Assembly: GCF_010092985.1 (NCBI RefSeq)
Contig: NZ_CP048106.1
Location: 3,410,001-3,474,000 of the forward strand
DNA from: Pontibacter pudoricolor
GTDB lineage: Bacteria; Bacteroidota; Bacteroidia; Cytophagales; Hymenobacteraceae
Length of the DNA stretch: 64,000 bases
Reading direction: 5' to 3'
Part shown: positions 1 to 10,369 of the stretch, in pieces
Position numbering within the stretch: the stretch's first letter is position 1
Layout of the letters: each line of letters opens with the position of its first letter
The notes under the pieces: generated by a model
Seen by the model: only the letters and a program-made list of their open reading frames with translations
Told to the model about the DNA's origin: nothing
The model's database searches: none
Position numbers and translations under genes: made by a program

Positions 1-907
1 GGTCGCCTAACGTAAGTTCTTCTATTTCTGAAGGAATGGTCTGCTGACCGATGGCCTCGGTATACTTACGGTTGTTGGCTACATTATACTGCCGGCTATG
101 GCCGTTAAACGAATGCGCACTCGGTCCAACGCCTAAATAATGCACACCGCGCCAGTAATTGCTGTTATGTTTCGACTCGTAGCCCGGCTTACAGAAGTTG
201 GATATCTCATACTGCACAAAACCGTGCTGCGCCATCTGCTCCAGTAAAATCTCGAATTGCTGTGCTGTAAAGTCGTCTTCGGATGGGGTAAACTTGCCTT
301 TTTTGCTCCAGCGGCCCAAGGCAGTATCAGGTTCTATCGTTAGCGCATAACACGACACATGCTGCACATCAAGCGAGAAAAGCGTTTCCAGGTCTTTCAG
401 CCAGATGCTGTGGTCTGGTGCCGGAATGCCGTAAATAAGATCTACCGTAATATTATTAAAACCAGCTGCCTGGGCATCTTTCACACACTGTAAACTTTCG
501 GTGGCGTTATGGGCACGGTTCATCATGCGCAGGTGCGGCTCATGAAACGACTGCAACCCAATGCTCAACCGGTTTATGCCTGCCGCTTTCAGTTCCTGCA
601 GTTTTTCAGGTTTCAGGTCATCAGGGTTAGCCTCCAGCGAGATCTCAGCAGTAGCCGAAACTATAAACAGGTCTTTTATAGTTTGTAGCAGTAACTGTAG
701 TTCATCCTGTGTAAGCAAAGACGGTGTGCCGCCACCAAAGTAAATGGTTTCTATCGTTTGGCCCTGCAGGTAATCCCGTCGCAGTTCCAGTTCGCGGGCA
801 ATGGCATCTATAGTTGCCGTTTTATGCCCCATACTTGTACTGAAATGGAAATCGCAGTAATGGCAAGCCTGTTTACAGAAAGGGATATGAAGGTATATTC
901 CGGCCAC
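1..907 (-). CDS. hemW: HemW-like radical SAM protein (3' end outside window)
   Basis: Radical SAM enzyme of the HemW/coproporphyrinogen dehydrogenase-like family; HemW proteins bind heme and an Fe-S cluster and act in heme trafficking in the cytoplasm. Visible: the cluster motif CKQACHYC at residues 11-18 (C-x3-C-x2-C), GGGTPS about 50 residues later, NPDD, and GVGPSAHSF close to the window edge. The only suitable start is GTG at 907, directly before AGIYLHIPFC, the usual N-terminus of the family. The C-terminal wHTH-like part lies beyond position 1. True anaerobic CPO oxidases (HemN) have a longer N-terminus, so HemW is preferred. Confidence 0.87.
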   Translation of the reverse strand, partial: MAGIYLHIPFCKQACHYCDFHFSTSMGHKTATIDAIARELELRRDYLQGQTIETIYFGGGTPSLLTQDELQLLLQTIKDLFIVSATAEISLEANPDDLKPEKLQELKAAGINRLSIGLQSFHEPHLRMMNRAHNATESLQCVKDAQAAGFNNITVDLIYGIPAPDHSIWLKDLETLFSLDVQHVSCYALTIEPDTALGRWSKKGKFTPSEDDFTAQQFEILLEQMAQHGFVQYEISNFCKPGYESKHNSNYWRGVHYLGVGPSAHSFNGHSRQYNVANNRKYTEAIGQQTIPSEIEELTLGD

Positions 908-986
908 GGATTAATTGTTAAATTGCTGTATTGTTAAATTGTTGATGATCTGGAAACTATAGTTCTTAAAGTATAGCTATAGCCGT

Positions 987-994
987 TACCTTTG
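987..994 (+). promoter_or_regulatory. -7 box candidate for the outer-membrane protein gene
   Basis: TACCTTTG matches the Bacteroidota TAnnTTTG -7 consensus and lies about 94 bp before the ATG at 1088. No clear -33 TTG is seen at the usual spacing, so the call is tentative. Confidence 0.35.
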
Positions 995-1087
995 TATAAT
1001 TGCTATAGTTTCTCTGGTGTAATTCGTTGTAGATCATCTATAACTAAACAATTTAGCTAGCAAACAATTCAACAAGTAATAACACAA

Positions 1088-2851
1088 ATGTATAAAATAG
1101 CTGCCGTAGTGTTGTGTTTGCTTTTGTGGCTGCCCTGTGCGCGGGCACAAAAACAGGCTGATGCACGGTTGCAGCCCAAAGTTATAGTTCGCATATACAC
1201 TACCCCGGAAGATGCTCCACGGCTCCGGAACTATAGTTACCAAACCACCCACCCCGACTCGTTAGAAGCCAGCAAAGAAGTAAAAGACCTGATCTATAAA
1301 ATGCAGCAGGATGCCTATTTGCTTACTTCTGCGGATAGTTTGTACCTGCGCAACGATACGCTACACGTGAGACTATACATTGGCGAAAGGTTTGAGTATG
1401 CCAGTTTGCGCAACGGTAATTTAAGCGAAGGTATTTTGATAGAATCCGGTTTCCGGGAGAAGTTTTACCGCAATGTGCCTTTTAAGCCAGCCGAATATGT
1501 AAAGCTGCAGCAGCGCATACTGGACTATGCCGAACGGAGCGGTTACCCTTTTGCCAGTGTGTGGCTGGATACGATAACTATAAAAGACAATAAAATTGAA
1601 GCTGCCCTGATGGTAGAAAAAGCTTTTGTAGTTACCTATGACTCGGTGCAGGTGGTGGGCGGCAGCAAAACCAAACCAAAGTTCCTGATGCGCTACTTGC
1701 AACTATACCCGGGTCAGCCTTATAACCAGGAGCAGATAGAAGCTACCCAGCGCATGCTTACCCAGCTGCCTTATATTAAAGTGACAAGGCCGCCGCAGGT
1801 GCGCTTTGCCCGCGATAAAGCACGGGTTTATTATTTTTTGGAAGACCGGCAATCGAACCAGATAGATGGTGTGATTGGCTTTTTGCCCGATCCGACCCGC
1901 AGCGGGAATAAATTGCTGGTAACCGGCGAAGCCAACCTCAACCTCCGGAACTTACGCGGCACAGGCAAAAGCATAGGGCTGCAATGGCGGCGCGTAAACA
2001 AAGGCTCCGTTATACTTAATGGCGAATACCTGCACCCAAATCTGTTCGGTACCCCATTTGAACTGGGCACACGCTTCAACTTACTCAAGCAGGATTCATC
2101 GTTTATAACTGTACAGCCGCGCCTCCAGCTGGGTTACTATACCTTAAAATACGGCAAATTCAGCGTTTATGGCGAGTGGCGCAACTCCCGGATATTGGGC
2201 GATGCCAGCACCCAAAGCCTGCGCAACCTCGACCTGGCCGATGCCCGCACCACCACCTATGGCTTTAATTACCTCTGGAACAACCTGGATGACTTTTACT
2301 TCCCGAGACGTGGGCGGTTAGTAGAACTGGAACTGACAGCAGGTACGAAAACCCTGCTACGCAACGCCGACCTGGAGAAAAGCTTTTACGATACCCTGGA
2401 CATGCGCACCATGCAAATGAGCTTAGGGCTGCGGGCCGAAAACTTCTTCCGCTTAAGTAAGAATAGTGCCTTACTGGCCAGAATAGAAGGAAATGCGCTG
2501 CTGAATGACCAGGTTTTCCTGAATGATATGTACCGGCTGGGTGGCCTTACTTCTATCCGCGGCTTCGACGATTATTTCTTTTATGCCTCCTCTTACGCTA
2601 TCGGAACTATAGAATATCGCCTCTTTACGGCGGCGGATTCGTATGTGCTGCTTTTCTATGATCAGGCCTATTATCGCAGCGATCTGGAGAAATCGGAAGC
2701 GAGTGGCTGGCCATCGGGCCTGGGAGGCGGAATTAGTTTTAGTACAGGCGCCGGAATTTTTCAGCTGGTGTATTCTGTGGGACGATCTGAGCAACAGCCA
2801 CTTTCGCTTAAATATTCAAAAGTGCACTTCGGGATAACGAGTAAATTCTAA
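1088..2851 (+). CDS. BamA/TamA-like outer membrane protein
   Basis: 587-residue Omp85-superfamily outer-membrane beta-barrel. Residues 1-21 form a signal peptide ending CARAQ. A POTRA-like segment is seen around 180-245 (VQVVGGSKTKPKFLMRYL followed by a YNQEQIE stretch), and the C-terminal barrel ends in a terminal Phe (ITSKF), as expected for BAM substrates. IRGF near residue 490 matches the conserved (V/I)RG(F/Y) loop-6 motif. It is shorter than BamA (about 800-900), so only one or two POTRA domains fit; a TamA/patatin-barrel-like role in protein or lipid export is more likely than being the essential BamA. Single gene, upstream of the tRNA. Confidence 0.82.
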   Translation: MYKIAAVVLCLLLWLPCARAQKQADARLQPKVIVRIYTTPEDAPRLRNYSYQTTHPDSLEASKEVKDLIYKMQQDAYLLTSADSLYLRNDTLHVRLYIGERFEYASLRNGNLSEGILIESGFREKFYRNVPFKPAEYVKLQQRILDYAERSGYPFASVWLDTITIKDNKIEAALMVEKAFVVTYDSVQVVGGSKTKPKFLMRYLQLYPGQPYNQEQIEATQRMLTQLPYIKVTRPPQVRFARDKARVYYFLEDRQSNQIDGVIGFLPDPTRSGNKLLVTGEANLNLRNLRGTGKSIGLQWRRVNKGSVILNGEYLHPNLFGTPFELGTRFNLLKQDSSFITVQPRLQLGYYTLKYGKFSVYGEWRNSRILGDASTQSLRNLDLADARTTTYGFNYLWNNLDDFYFPRRGRLVELELTAGTKTLLRNADLEKSFYDTLDMRTMQMSLGLRAENFFRLSKNSALLARIEGNALLNDQVFLNDMYRLGGLTSIRGFDDYFFYASSYAIGTIEYRLFTAADSYVLLFYDQAYYRSDLEKSEASGWPSGLGGGISFSTGAGIFQLVYSVGRSEQQPLSLKYSKVHFGITSKF

Positions 2852-2880
2852 CTTTTTTTGCCTTTTTTAGGTATAATCAC

Positions 2881-2911
2881 TTGCAAGGTAAGATTTGATA
2901 TACTACTTTTG
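2881..2911 (+). promoter_or_regulatory. Promoter of the initiator tRNA gene
   Basis: TTG at 2881-2883 and TACTTTTG at 2904-2911 are separated by 20 bp, which matches the Bacteroidota -33/-7 arrangement. The predicted start lies a few bases before the tRNA. Confidence 0.6.
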
Positions 2912-2925
2912 TAACACAATAACAG

Positions 2926-4551
<1,626 letters not shown>

Positions 4552-4559
<8 letters not shown>

Positions 4560-4734
4560 TGCCCAAGCTTTTAAAGGTTCTTACTGCGCATTGTGCGATC
4601 GTCCATAAGGATTGTACTAGCTCATTAGCCTCTGCGTCTGAAATAGTTTCAAATCCAGGATAGGTGCGAAGTTTCTCTACAGTTAATGGTGAGGATGTTT
4701 TTTGTTTTTTCTGGTTTTGCTTAAAAGGGTTCAA
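4552..4734 (-). CDS. Small protein preceding the recombinase
   Basis: 60-residue hypothetical protein, basic N-terminus (MNPFKQNQKKQK) then a mixed helical part. It ends inside the start of the recombinase gene (8-bp overlap), so the two are probably one transcript. No motif recognised; an accessory factor for recombination is only a guess from position. Confidence 0.5.
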
Positions 4735-4833
4735 AATATTAATTGGTCTAGCACGTACCTGTTATCTGCAGTGTATGTACCGATAGTTATTTGACCCGTT
4801 TTCTACGGTGTCCTTTAGGTAGCAATTGTTATT

Positions 4834-5697
4834 TTAAAATCGCAGCCTTTTAATATAATTGTAAAACACTGTTTTGTTTTTTATAGAAACCATTGGAGCA
4901 CTATGGTAGCTTGGTAAACTTTCAATAGTTTCATGATATTTCTCTAATGATGATGATTTACTTTTCTTAAAAGTTAAGAGCCAGTTAAAGTTTTTATCAG
5001 CTGCAGCTCTGTCAACTTGTATGCTCTCCCATTCTTTAGTTCTCATTGATTTTAAAACCTCATTTTCTGATTGTGAGACTAATGTTGAATAAGAAGTTAG
5101 GTTCGGTAAGTTTTCATCACCGACAAGCTGTAGTAAAATTTCGTGTATGGAGAAGGAAACAGAGCCATTAATTTTTTTGGCTTCTTCAACAGGCACAAAA
5201 CGGCTAACGAATCCCATTCTCCCATCTTTATTAAAATATATTTGTAAGTCTTCTCTGTTACTTATAATTGTGCCTATAATAAAATCAAGCAAAGTGGGCG
5301 TTGTTGCAATGTTATATGTAATTCTAAGTGGGTTGCCTATACTATCTCGTTCGAGTTCTTGGTAACTGTGCTCTGACGGGAATATATCTGCAAAGAGCCA
5401 TAGCTTGAAGTTGTACAAAATATTTGATGGGAAGTTGTAACTGATTAGGTTGTCCAAAATTCTCAACCATATATATTGGCTAGTATTTAATGATGTTTCT
5501 TTGTCTTCTGGTAGAAATGCCCATTTCTTCAAAAGTATTTCTTCATATGTACAGTTCTCTAACTCTAGCAAATCAAAAGTTACGATGCCTTTCTTTAAAC
5601 GAGGTAATAGACTAGATTCAGGGTAATTTAAGCTATAGTTCACTAGACCGTGCTTTTTTTCTTTGAAAGCAGGTTGGCTAACACTTTTGTTGTTCAT
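4834..5697 (-). CDS. Hypothetical protein (287 aa)
   Basis: Not recognised. No signal peptide or membrane segment; many aromatic residues and a SYNFPSNILYNF stretch. It lies 14 bp after the XRE regulator on the same strand (5711-6280), so it is probably the second gene of that operon and may be the activity controlled by the regulator. Start ATG at 5697 is the first in frame. Confidence 0.6.
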   Translation of the reverse strand: MNNKSVSQPAFKEKKHGLVNYSLNYPESSLLPRLKKGIVTFDLLELENCTYEEILLKKWAFLPEDKETSLNTSQYIWLRILDNLISYNFPSNILYNFKLWLFADIFPSEHSYQELERDSIGNPLRITYNIATTPTLLDFIIGTIISNREDLQIYFNKDGRMGFVSRFVPVEEAKKINGSVSFSIHEILLQLVGDENLPNLTSYSTLVSQSENEVLKSMRTKEWESIQVDRAAADKNFNWLLTFKKSKSSSLEKYHETIESLPSYHSAPMVSIKNKTVFYNYIKRLRF

Positions 5698-5710
5698 ATG
5701 ATGGGTTGCG

Positions 5711-6280
5711 TTATTCTTTGTCCTTTTTCTGTAAACCTTTAGATGTTTCTTTTATCAAAGCATCTAAAAATAGACCAATGCCATATCCCAGTAGGCTGAT
5801 CTTATACTGCTTATAGGCAGCTAAAAGAGGGTGATCTTCTCCAATATTATCTTTGTTCAAAATGAAGTCTATTCCATCAATTGCAAAGACAGAGGCTATA
5901 GCATTTGGTATATCATTCCCACTATCTAGTTTCGATGAGGTGATCGGCTTTTGGAAGTGTTTTATTAGAGCTTCTAGCAGATTTTCTGAATTTGACTTCA
6001 TGCGTTCAATCTGAGCGGCCTGTTGCTTTACTATTTCCTCAAGAGCTCCATGGTTTGGTAAGCCCAATCTTTCTTGTGCAGTCTCATGGTTGAGAATTTC
6101 TTCACTTGTCATGTTGAAAACGCTCTGTAGAATTTCGAGTTTCTCAGGTGAAAGTGTTATATCTCCTTTTTCAATTCTGCTATAATTAGCTTTACTCATG
6201 CCTAGCTTGATAGCTATATCTTCTTGCTTTAGATTTTTGGCTAGTCGAATAGATTTAATTTTGCTATGGATATTTTGCAT
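5711..6280 (-). CDS. XRE-family helix-turn-helix regulator
   Basis: About 189 residues when started at the ATG at 6280 (MQNIHSKIKSIRLAK); an upstream ATG at 6316 is less likely because it runs through the -7 box and the repeat operators. The N-terminal HTH_3 domain (residues 4-60) has LKQEDIAIKLGMSKANYSR, typical recognition helices. The C-terminal part has a coiled-coil stretch (QQAAQIERMKSNSENLL) and a GYGIGLFLDALIK end. DNA-binding repressor, probably autoregulated through the TTGCAT repeats just upstream. Confidence 0.82.
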   Translation of the reverse strand: MQNIHSKIKSIRLAKNLKQEDIAIKLGMSKANYSRIEKGDITLSPEKLEILQSVFNMTSEEILNHETAQERLGLPNHGALEEIVKQQAAQIERMKSNSENLLEALIKHFQKPITSSKLDSGNDIPNAIASVFAIDGIDFILNKDNIGEDHPLLAAYKQYKISLLGYGIGLFLDALIKETSKGLQKKDKE

Positions 6281-6360
6281 GTAGCAAATATATGCAATCT
6301 TAAATTTATTATGCAACTAAGTCAATAAAATAAATTCAATTGCATCAGTTGCATATGTTG
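6275..6360 (-). promoter_or_regulatory. XRE promoter with TTGCAT/ATGCAA repeat operator
   Basis: On the minus strand TATATTTG (6285-6292) matches the -7 box, with TTG at 6314-6316, 21 bp upstream. TTGCAT or its complement ATGCAA occurs at 6275, 6292, 6311, 6340 and 6349, the first two forming an inverted repeat over the -7 box. This is a likely autorepression operator. Confidence 0.5.
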
Positions 6361-6606
6361 TAGGCGATGTGGTTTAGGTGATTGATTCAGTAACATTCTT
6401 TTTAAGCAGCAATAGCAGATTAAAATAGTGTCTTCAAACACAATTTTAATCTGCTATTGCTGCTATAGGTAATTTCATGTTTACGAGTGTAGTTTTACCT
6501 TGTCCTAGCCCTATCCAAGTTTGTAAATTCGCTGTAATAGTGCCGCTCCCATGACTGCATAAAATATCTTCCTTTTTTATTAAATTGCTAGCTAATATAC
6601 CTTAGT
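6281..6606. other. Intergenic stretch with a strong inverted repeat and a coding remnant
   Basis: Between the divergent XRE and AbiEii genes. It contains the XRE operator, the 22-bp inverted repeat at 6405-6464, and on the minus strand (6446 to about 6600) an open frame without start reading GSGTITANLQTWIGLGQGK and ending at a TAA in the hairpin, which may be the tail of a lost gene. Confidence 0.35.
6405..6464. repeat. Perfect 22-bp inverted repeat, 16-base loop
   Basis: Arms 6405-6426 and 6443-6464 are exact reverse complements (arm begins AGCAGCAATAGCAG). No T-run follows on either strand, so it is not a standard terminator. It could be a mobile-element remnant or a transcript hairpin. 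Confidence 0.7.
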
Positions 6607-7488
6607 GTGGATATAGGGATAGTAAATAAGATAAAGCGTTTAGCAATAGTTGCTCTTGCTTCCGATGACGACTTAATAGAGACGATTGTTCTAAAAGGTG
6701 GTAATGCCATTGATATAGCTTACCATCATTCAACCCAGTCTGTCTCCAGAACATCCTTTGATCTAGATTTCTCTATAGAGGACGGGGACTTTAAAGATGA
6801 CTTGGAATCAGTCAAGCAAAGAATTCATAAGACTTTGGTCCAAACTTTCTCTGAGAACGGGTACGTTGTAATTGACTACAATTTTATTCATAAGCCCAAA
6901 ACTGTTAAGGAACCGGTGGCAGATTTTTGGGGTGGCTACCTTGTAACTTTTAAGGTAGTAGAGCAGCAGGTATTTGAGAAGGCAAATAACTTTGACCTTC
7001 AAAGGAGGTTAGCTGTGCCTTTAAAGCCTGATCGTTCTACTAAATTTGAGCTTGAGTTTAGTAAATTTGAATATGTCGCTGATAAGACAGCAATTGATGT
7101 AGATGGCTACACAATTTATGTCTACACTCCAGAGATGATCGTGTTTGAAAAAGTGAGAGCTATATGCCAGCAGCTTCCTCAATATGCTGAGGTAATAAAA
7201 TCGCACACACCTAGGGCCAGAGCCAGAGATTTCTATGACATCTATTTAATTATGGAGTCTTGCGGTGTTGTGGTCGATGCTAAAGATAACATACAGCTCT
7301 TGCAACATATTTTTGACGCCAAACGAGTACCTGTTGAATTTATACAAGAGATAAGGAATAATAAAACCATTCACTTCCAAAACTGGGACAGCGTTAAGGA
7401 TACAGTATCACAAACGGAGGCGTTGAGAGAATTTGATTTCTATTTCAATTATGTTGTTGAGAAATTTGAAAGTATCACATTCCCTTAG
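6607..7488 (+). CDS. AbiEii/AbiGii-type nucleotidyltransferase toxin
   Basis: 293 residues. AbiEii toxins are NTase-fold enzymes (MenT-like) that block growth, classically by modifying tRNA or nucleotides. Motif I is LKGGNAIDIAYH (30-40), and the metal-binding pair is FDLDF (Asp52 and Asp54) after SRTS. A later conserved segment is RARDFYDIYLI (about residue 203). The start is GTG at 6607; no ATG exists before the KGG motif. The partner antitoxin gene (7475-8344) is on the opposite strand and the two overlap tail to tail by 14 bp, whereas the classical abiE operon is co-directional with antitoxin first. Confidence 0.85.
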   Translation: MDIGIVNKIKRLAIVALASDDDLIETIVLKGGNAIDIAYHHSTQSVSRTSFDLDFSIEDGDFKDDLESVKQRIHKTLVQTFSENGYVVIDYNFIHKPKTVKEPVADFWGGYLVTFKVVEQQVFEKANNFDLQRRLAVPLKPDRSTKFELEFSKFEYVADKTAIDVDGYTIYVYTPEMIVFEKVRAICQQLPQYAEVIKSHTPRARARDFYDIYLIMESCGVVVDAKDNIQLLQHIFDAKRVPVEFIQEIRNNKTIHFQNWDSVKDTVSQTEALREFDFYFNYVVEKFESITFP

Positions 7489-8344
7489 GATAATAAAGCC
7501 TCCAGTCCGTCGCATATTCCTTCTCAGCGATTTCATAGGTTAAGTAAAAATCGAACTTCTTGCTTCTGCTACGTAGTTCCTCAAGCTTCTTCCCATTATA
7601 ACCGGCTCGCTCTAAATAGAAACCTATAGATTGGTGATAAGGATATATGAAGTCCATCTTGTCTAATATCGCAATGAGCTTATTTATGGAGACACCCTGT
7701 TCAAGTGCTCTTTTGTATGCTTCTAAGACTGAAAACACACCTCCGGCGTAACTTGGTCTTACTGTTATATCGATAAGCGTTCTCTCGATATTTGTAACAG
7801 AGATATGGTCTACAGAATATACGCCCAGCCGGTTAGTAAACATGCCATTAAGGACAAGGAAAGTATAATCTCCGTAACTGGCACTAGATGATGCTCTTCG
7901 TTGAGGCTTAGAAAAGGCTGCATTAATACCTTCCTGTGATAACTTTCTTTCACCACTTTGCTTGGGAGCTTGTTCGAATGTTATATATATATTCTTGGGA
8001 ATTTGTGTTGTTAAGCCATTTATCCATACAGCAGAATAATGAGACAGATATGATTTGCTAACAAGTGAAGAAGCTATTTGCAGTATAGAGGCCCCTTCTA
8101 CTATAAAGCGCTCTTTGTTTGAAATGTAACCATCAAAAGGAATCTCAATTCTCGTTAGGATACCCCTTTTAAGAAGCTGATCAATAAACTTGTCTCTGTA
8201 TATAGAGAGGGGTAGTCTCCAACTAATTCTCTTTTCTTCTAAGATCTCATCCAGCTGCTCTTTGGTAAACACCTTTTTTGCCCCCTGATGGAAGAAAGAT
8301 CTTATATTGTGTTCAGCAATAGCGAACCTTGATTTACCCGGCAT
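7475..8344 (-). CDS. AbiEi-like antitoxin/transcriptional regulator
   Basis: 289 residues resembling type IV AbiEi antitoxins: an N-terminal winged helix (IRSFFHQGAKKVFTKEQLDEIL ... QLLKRGILTRIE region, residues 13-62), then the AbiEi body with SHYSAVWINGLTTQIP and SVTNIERTLIDITVRPSYAGG. AbiEi proteins neutralise AbiEii and repress their own promoter by binding inverted repeats. Two perfect palindromes lie directly upstream (8369-8390 and 8475-8500). It is convergent with its presumed toxin, so toxin and antitoxin must be made from separate promoters, or the overlap may give antisense control. Confidence 0.8.
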   Translation of the reverse strand: MPGKSRFAIAEHNIRSFFHQGAKKVFTKEQLDEILEEKRISWRLPLSIYRDKFIDQLLKRGILTRIEIPFDGYISNKERFIVEGASILQIASSLVSKSYLSHYSAVWINGLTTQIPKNIYITFEQAPKQSGERKLSQEGINAAFSKPQRRASSSASYGDYTFLVLNGMFTNRLGVYSVDHISVTNIERTLIDITVRPSYAGGVFSVLEAYKRALEQGVSINKLIAILDKMDFIYPYHQSIGFYLERAGYNGKKLEELRSRSKKFDFYLTYEIAEKEYATDWRLYYPKGM

Positions 8345-8368
8345 AGCTATATTGATATGGTTGCCATA

Positions 8369-8390
8369 CAGTAAGTATATATACTTACTG
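8369..8390. promoter_or_regulatory. Palindromic operator 1 of the AbiEi gene
   Basis: Perfect 22-bp palindrome (half-site CAGTAAGTATA) lying 25 bp before the AbiEi ATG and touching a TAACTTTG -7 box on the minus strand (8391-8398). It fits repression by the product. Confidence 0.65.
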
Positions 8391-8421
8391 CAAAGTTAGC
8401 GAAATAGTTCTATAAAAGCAA
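8391..8421 (-). promoter_or_regulatory. Promoter of the AbiEi gene
   Basis: TAACTTTG (minus, 8391-8398) with TTG about 20 bp upstream. A second TAACTTTG lies next to operator 2 (about 8502-8509), so the palindrome/-7 unit is duplicated. Confidence 0.5.
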
Positions 8422-8474
8422 TAGAATTAGGTGTTTATAGGTGTTTTGATACTTTATATTAAAGTTTTTACTAG

Positions 8475-8500
8475 TATAACAAGTATATATACTTGTTATA
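8475..8500. promoter_or_regulatory. Palindromic operator 2 of the AbiEi gene
   Basis: Perfect 26-bp palindrome (half-site TATAACAAGTATA) sharing the core AAGTATATATACTT with operator 1; centres are 108 bp apart. Confidence 0.65.
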
Positions 8501-8734
8501 CCCAAAGTTAACATATTTTGTTTACAAAATCAACTATTAAAATTTTGAGTTTGTATTTATTACAGGCATTAACTTATCTAAAAGGGAAGGTGTAGACTCA
8601 TTAAGAATTTCTAATTGAACCTTTCAGCGACAACTTAGGCAAGTTTTAGAGTGTACTCCTAGCTCTAGGAAATACTGCTAAATCTTTTGGATACAAAGCA
8701 TTTCAGCTACCGGTTTAGAAGGATAAGCTTGTCT

Positions 8735-9225
8735 TTAAGAATAATAAGTTGGCTTAAGTATAATAATATTTCCTTGAGGTAATTGTATTGTATCAGCTCT
8801 ATAAAAGCTGATAGGATCTCTCTTTTGAGTAGCTGCAAAAATCTCTTCCCAGCTATTAGGAAGAACTGAAAGTAAACAATGCATTTTTAGGACCTTAGCA
8901 TCAGACGCCGTTTGTAGTTCATCATGGTCTTTTTTGAATTTTCACCTTCACTTGATGGCCAATCTATGACGGCAATTGGTTCATTTTTAGCATTACAGAT
9001 GGTAAAAGTTACCCTTGTTTCTAGGGAATAATCAAATCATGTATCGTTCTTAGAAGCATAGAGATGTGAACTATGATGAATAATGTAGAGGGTGCCAGCT
9101 TCGGGTAAACTCTTGGAAAGTAGACCAATAATTTTGAGAAAAAGTCGTGCTTCGGGTGGTTAATGTTTATAATAGGCCTTGTGAAGGCTTTCTGTTGTTC
9201 TAAGGCAAACAAAGTCTTGTGATTA
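8735..9225 (-). pseudogene. Decayed gene of unknown function
   Basis: On the minus strand a protein-like stretch can be followed across interruptions: GTLYIIHHSSHLYASKND, an in-frame TGA, then VTFTICNAKNEPIAVIDWPS, a one-base shift in an A-run (about 8935-8942), then DAKVLKMHCLLSVLPNSWEE and a stop at 8735. A further stop lies upstream. The composition looks coding, but no family is recognised. Nothing else convincing is seen between 8501 and 9830. Confidence 0.4.
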
Positions 9226-9883
9226 ACACGCAGGTAAATTAATATAACTAATCATAATTGGCAGTATGATCGCCTGCTACGCGCATGGCATTAATGCCCG
9301 ACGGTTAGCTATTGGCACGGGATGATGACAGAGACTACATGGGATTTCTGCTGTACAGGTATGCATTGCGGTTTGCTCCATACCCATAACGTCACAACTG
9401 TACTGGTTAGCCAACCCTTCAAGGGTATAAGGAAAAGATGTAATCTATTGCTGTGTTTTTATAAATGTCCAGTCTTGCCGGCACATTTCCAGAATGCGCT
9501 TGCTACTTTTTCTTTGCTGCTAGTTGTAACTCTTGTTAAGCAATGGTCGTGAATCATACTCTATCATTGCTCTGTTTAGTCTTGGCTATTCTGTATTAAA
9601 ATATCTCCGTTTTATTAGCTGCTGGGTAGTCGTTATAATATGCTGCTCTAAGCCTGTTTTAACAGCAGTGTTACTATTGCCACCGTTCGCTATGATAGGT
9701 ATTTCCTAACAAGTACCAAATCTAAGAAGCAAAGGCTTTGAATTCGCATGAATCTCCCGTCAGCTGCAAAATCTACGAGTATATGCGCTACCTGCAGCAG
9801 AAGGCGTTATATAAAGGAATTAATGCATTTTCAAAATGAGCGTAATCGGCTGATGTAACCACGCTCATTTTGATCAACGTTTT
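9226..9883. other. Stretch without a recognisable gene
   Basis: Only short chance frames. A hairpin with 13-bp perfect arms (9831-9843 and 9861-9873, arm TCAAAATGAGCGT) lies just after the stop of the following minus-strand gene and may mark its transcript end, although no T-run follows. Confidence 0.4.
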
Positions 9884-10192
9884 TTATCCTTTGTATACTT
9901 TCCACATCCTTAAAAAGTCTTCATCTGTGACCATGCCATTCTGGAAGTACGCTAAGATCTCCTCACGCTGAATAATCTCGTTAAAGGCCAGCTGCTCACA
10001 TTCTACAGGTACATACGTGGCCTGAAAGGTTACTTTCTTGCCATCTGCATCCTGAACTTCCGGATATTGACTTAAGTAGTCATTTGCCTCTTCTTGAGAC
10101 AATGGCTGTTCATAATTCATGCAGGCATCCATGTGGGCCATATAAATGATGTCATAGACTTCGTCTGGGGTGAGTGTTTGTGTGTTTACCAT
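9884..10192 (-). CDS. Hypothetical acidic protein (102 aa)
   Basis: Not recognised. Strongly acidic, no membrane segment; starts MVNTQTLTPDEVYDIIYMAH and ends with EDFLRMWKVYKG. Single gene on the minus strand, divergent from the small HTH gene at 10370, with a hairpin after its stop. The length and codon pattern look genuine, but no function can be assigned. Confidence 0.55.
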   Translation of the reverse strand: MVNTQTLTPDEVYDIIYMAHMDACMNYEQPLSQEEANDYLSQYPEVQDADGKKVTFQATYVPVECEQLAFNEIIQREEILAYFQNGMVTDEDFLRMWKVYKG

Positions 10193-10308
10193 TTTCTTAT
10201 TGAGGTCTTTATATTTATGTGTTTAGTGAGCTCAGGTAAGCGTTTGCATGAGTTGATAGCTCAAGCGTGAACGACTACTTTTCATTAGTTTAAATGTAGG
10301 GCTTTTCT

Positions 10309-10338
10309 TTTTATAATGACATATATGTCATTATAAAA
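10309..10338. promoter_or_regulatory. 30-bp perfect palindrome upstream of the HTH gene
   Basis: Arms TTTTATAATGAC and GTCATTATAAAA around ATATAT form an exact palindrome ending 31 bp before the HTH ATG. Probable autoregulatory operator shared with the divergent 102-aa gene. Confidence 0.6.
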
Positions 10339-10369
10339 TTTTGCTGCTTTCGCCAGTTTGCGCCTGACG

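Noticed and set aside
9021..9552. Frames of 63 and 76 codons
   Set aside because: The first is a different frame over the decayed gene; the second has no ribosome site and an odd composition.
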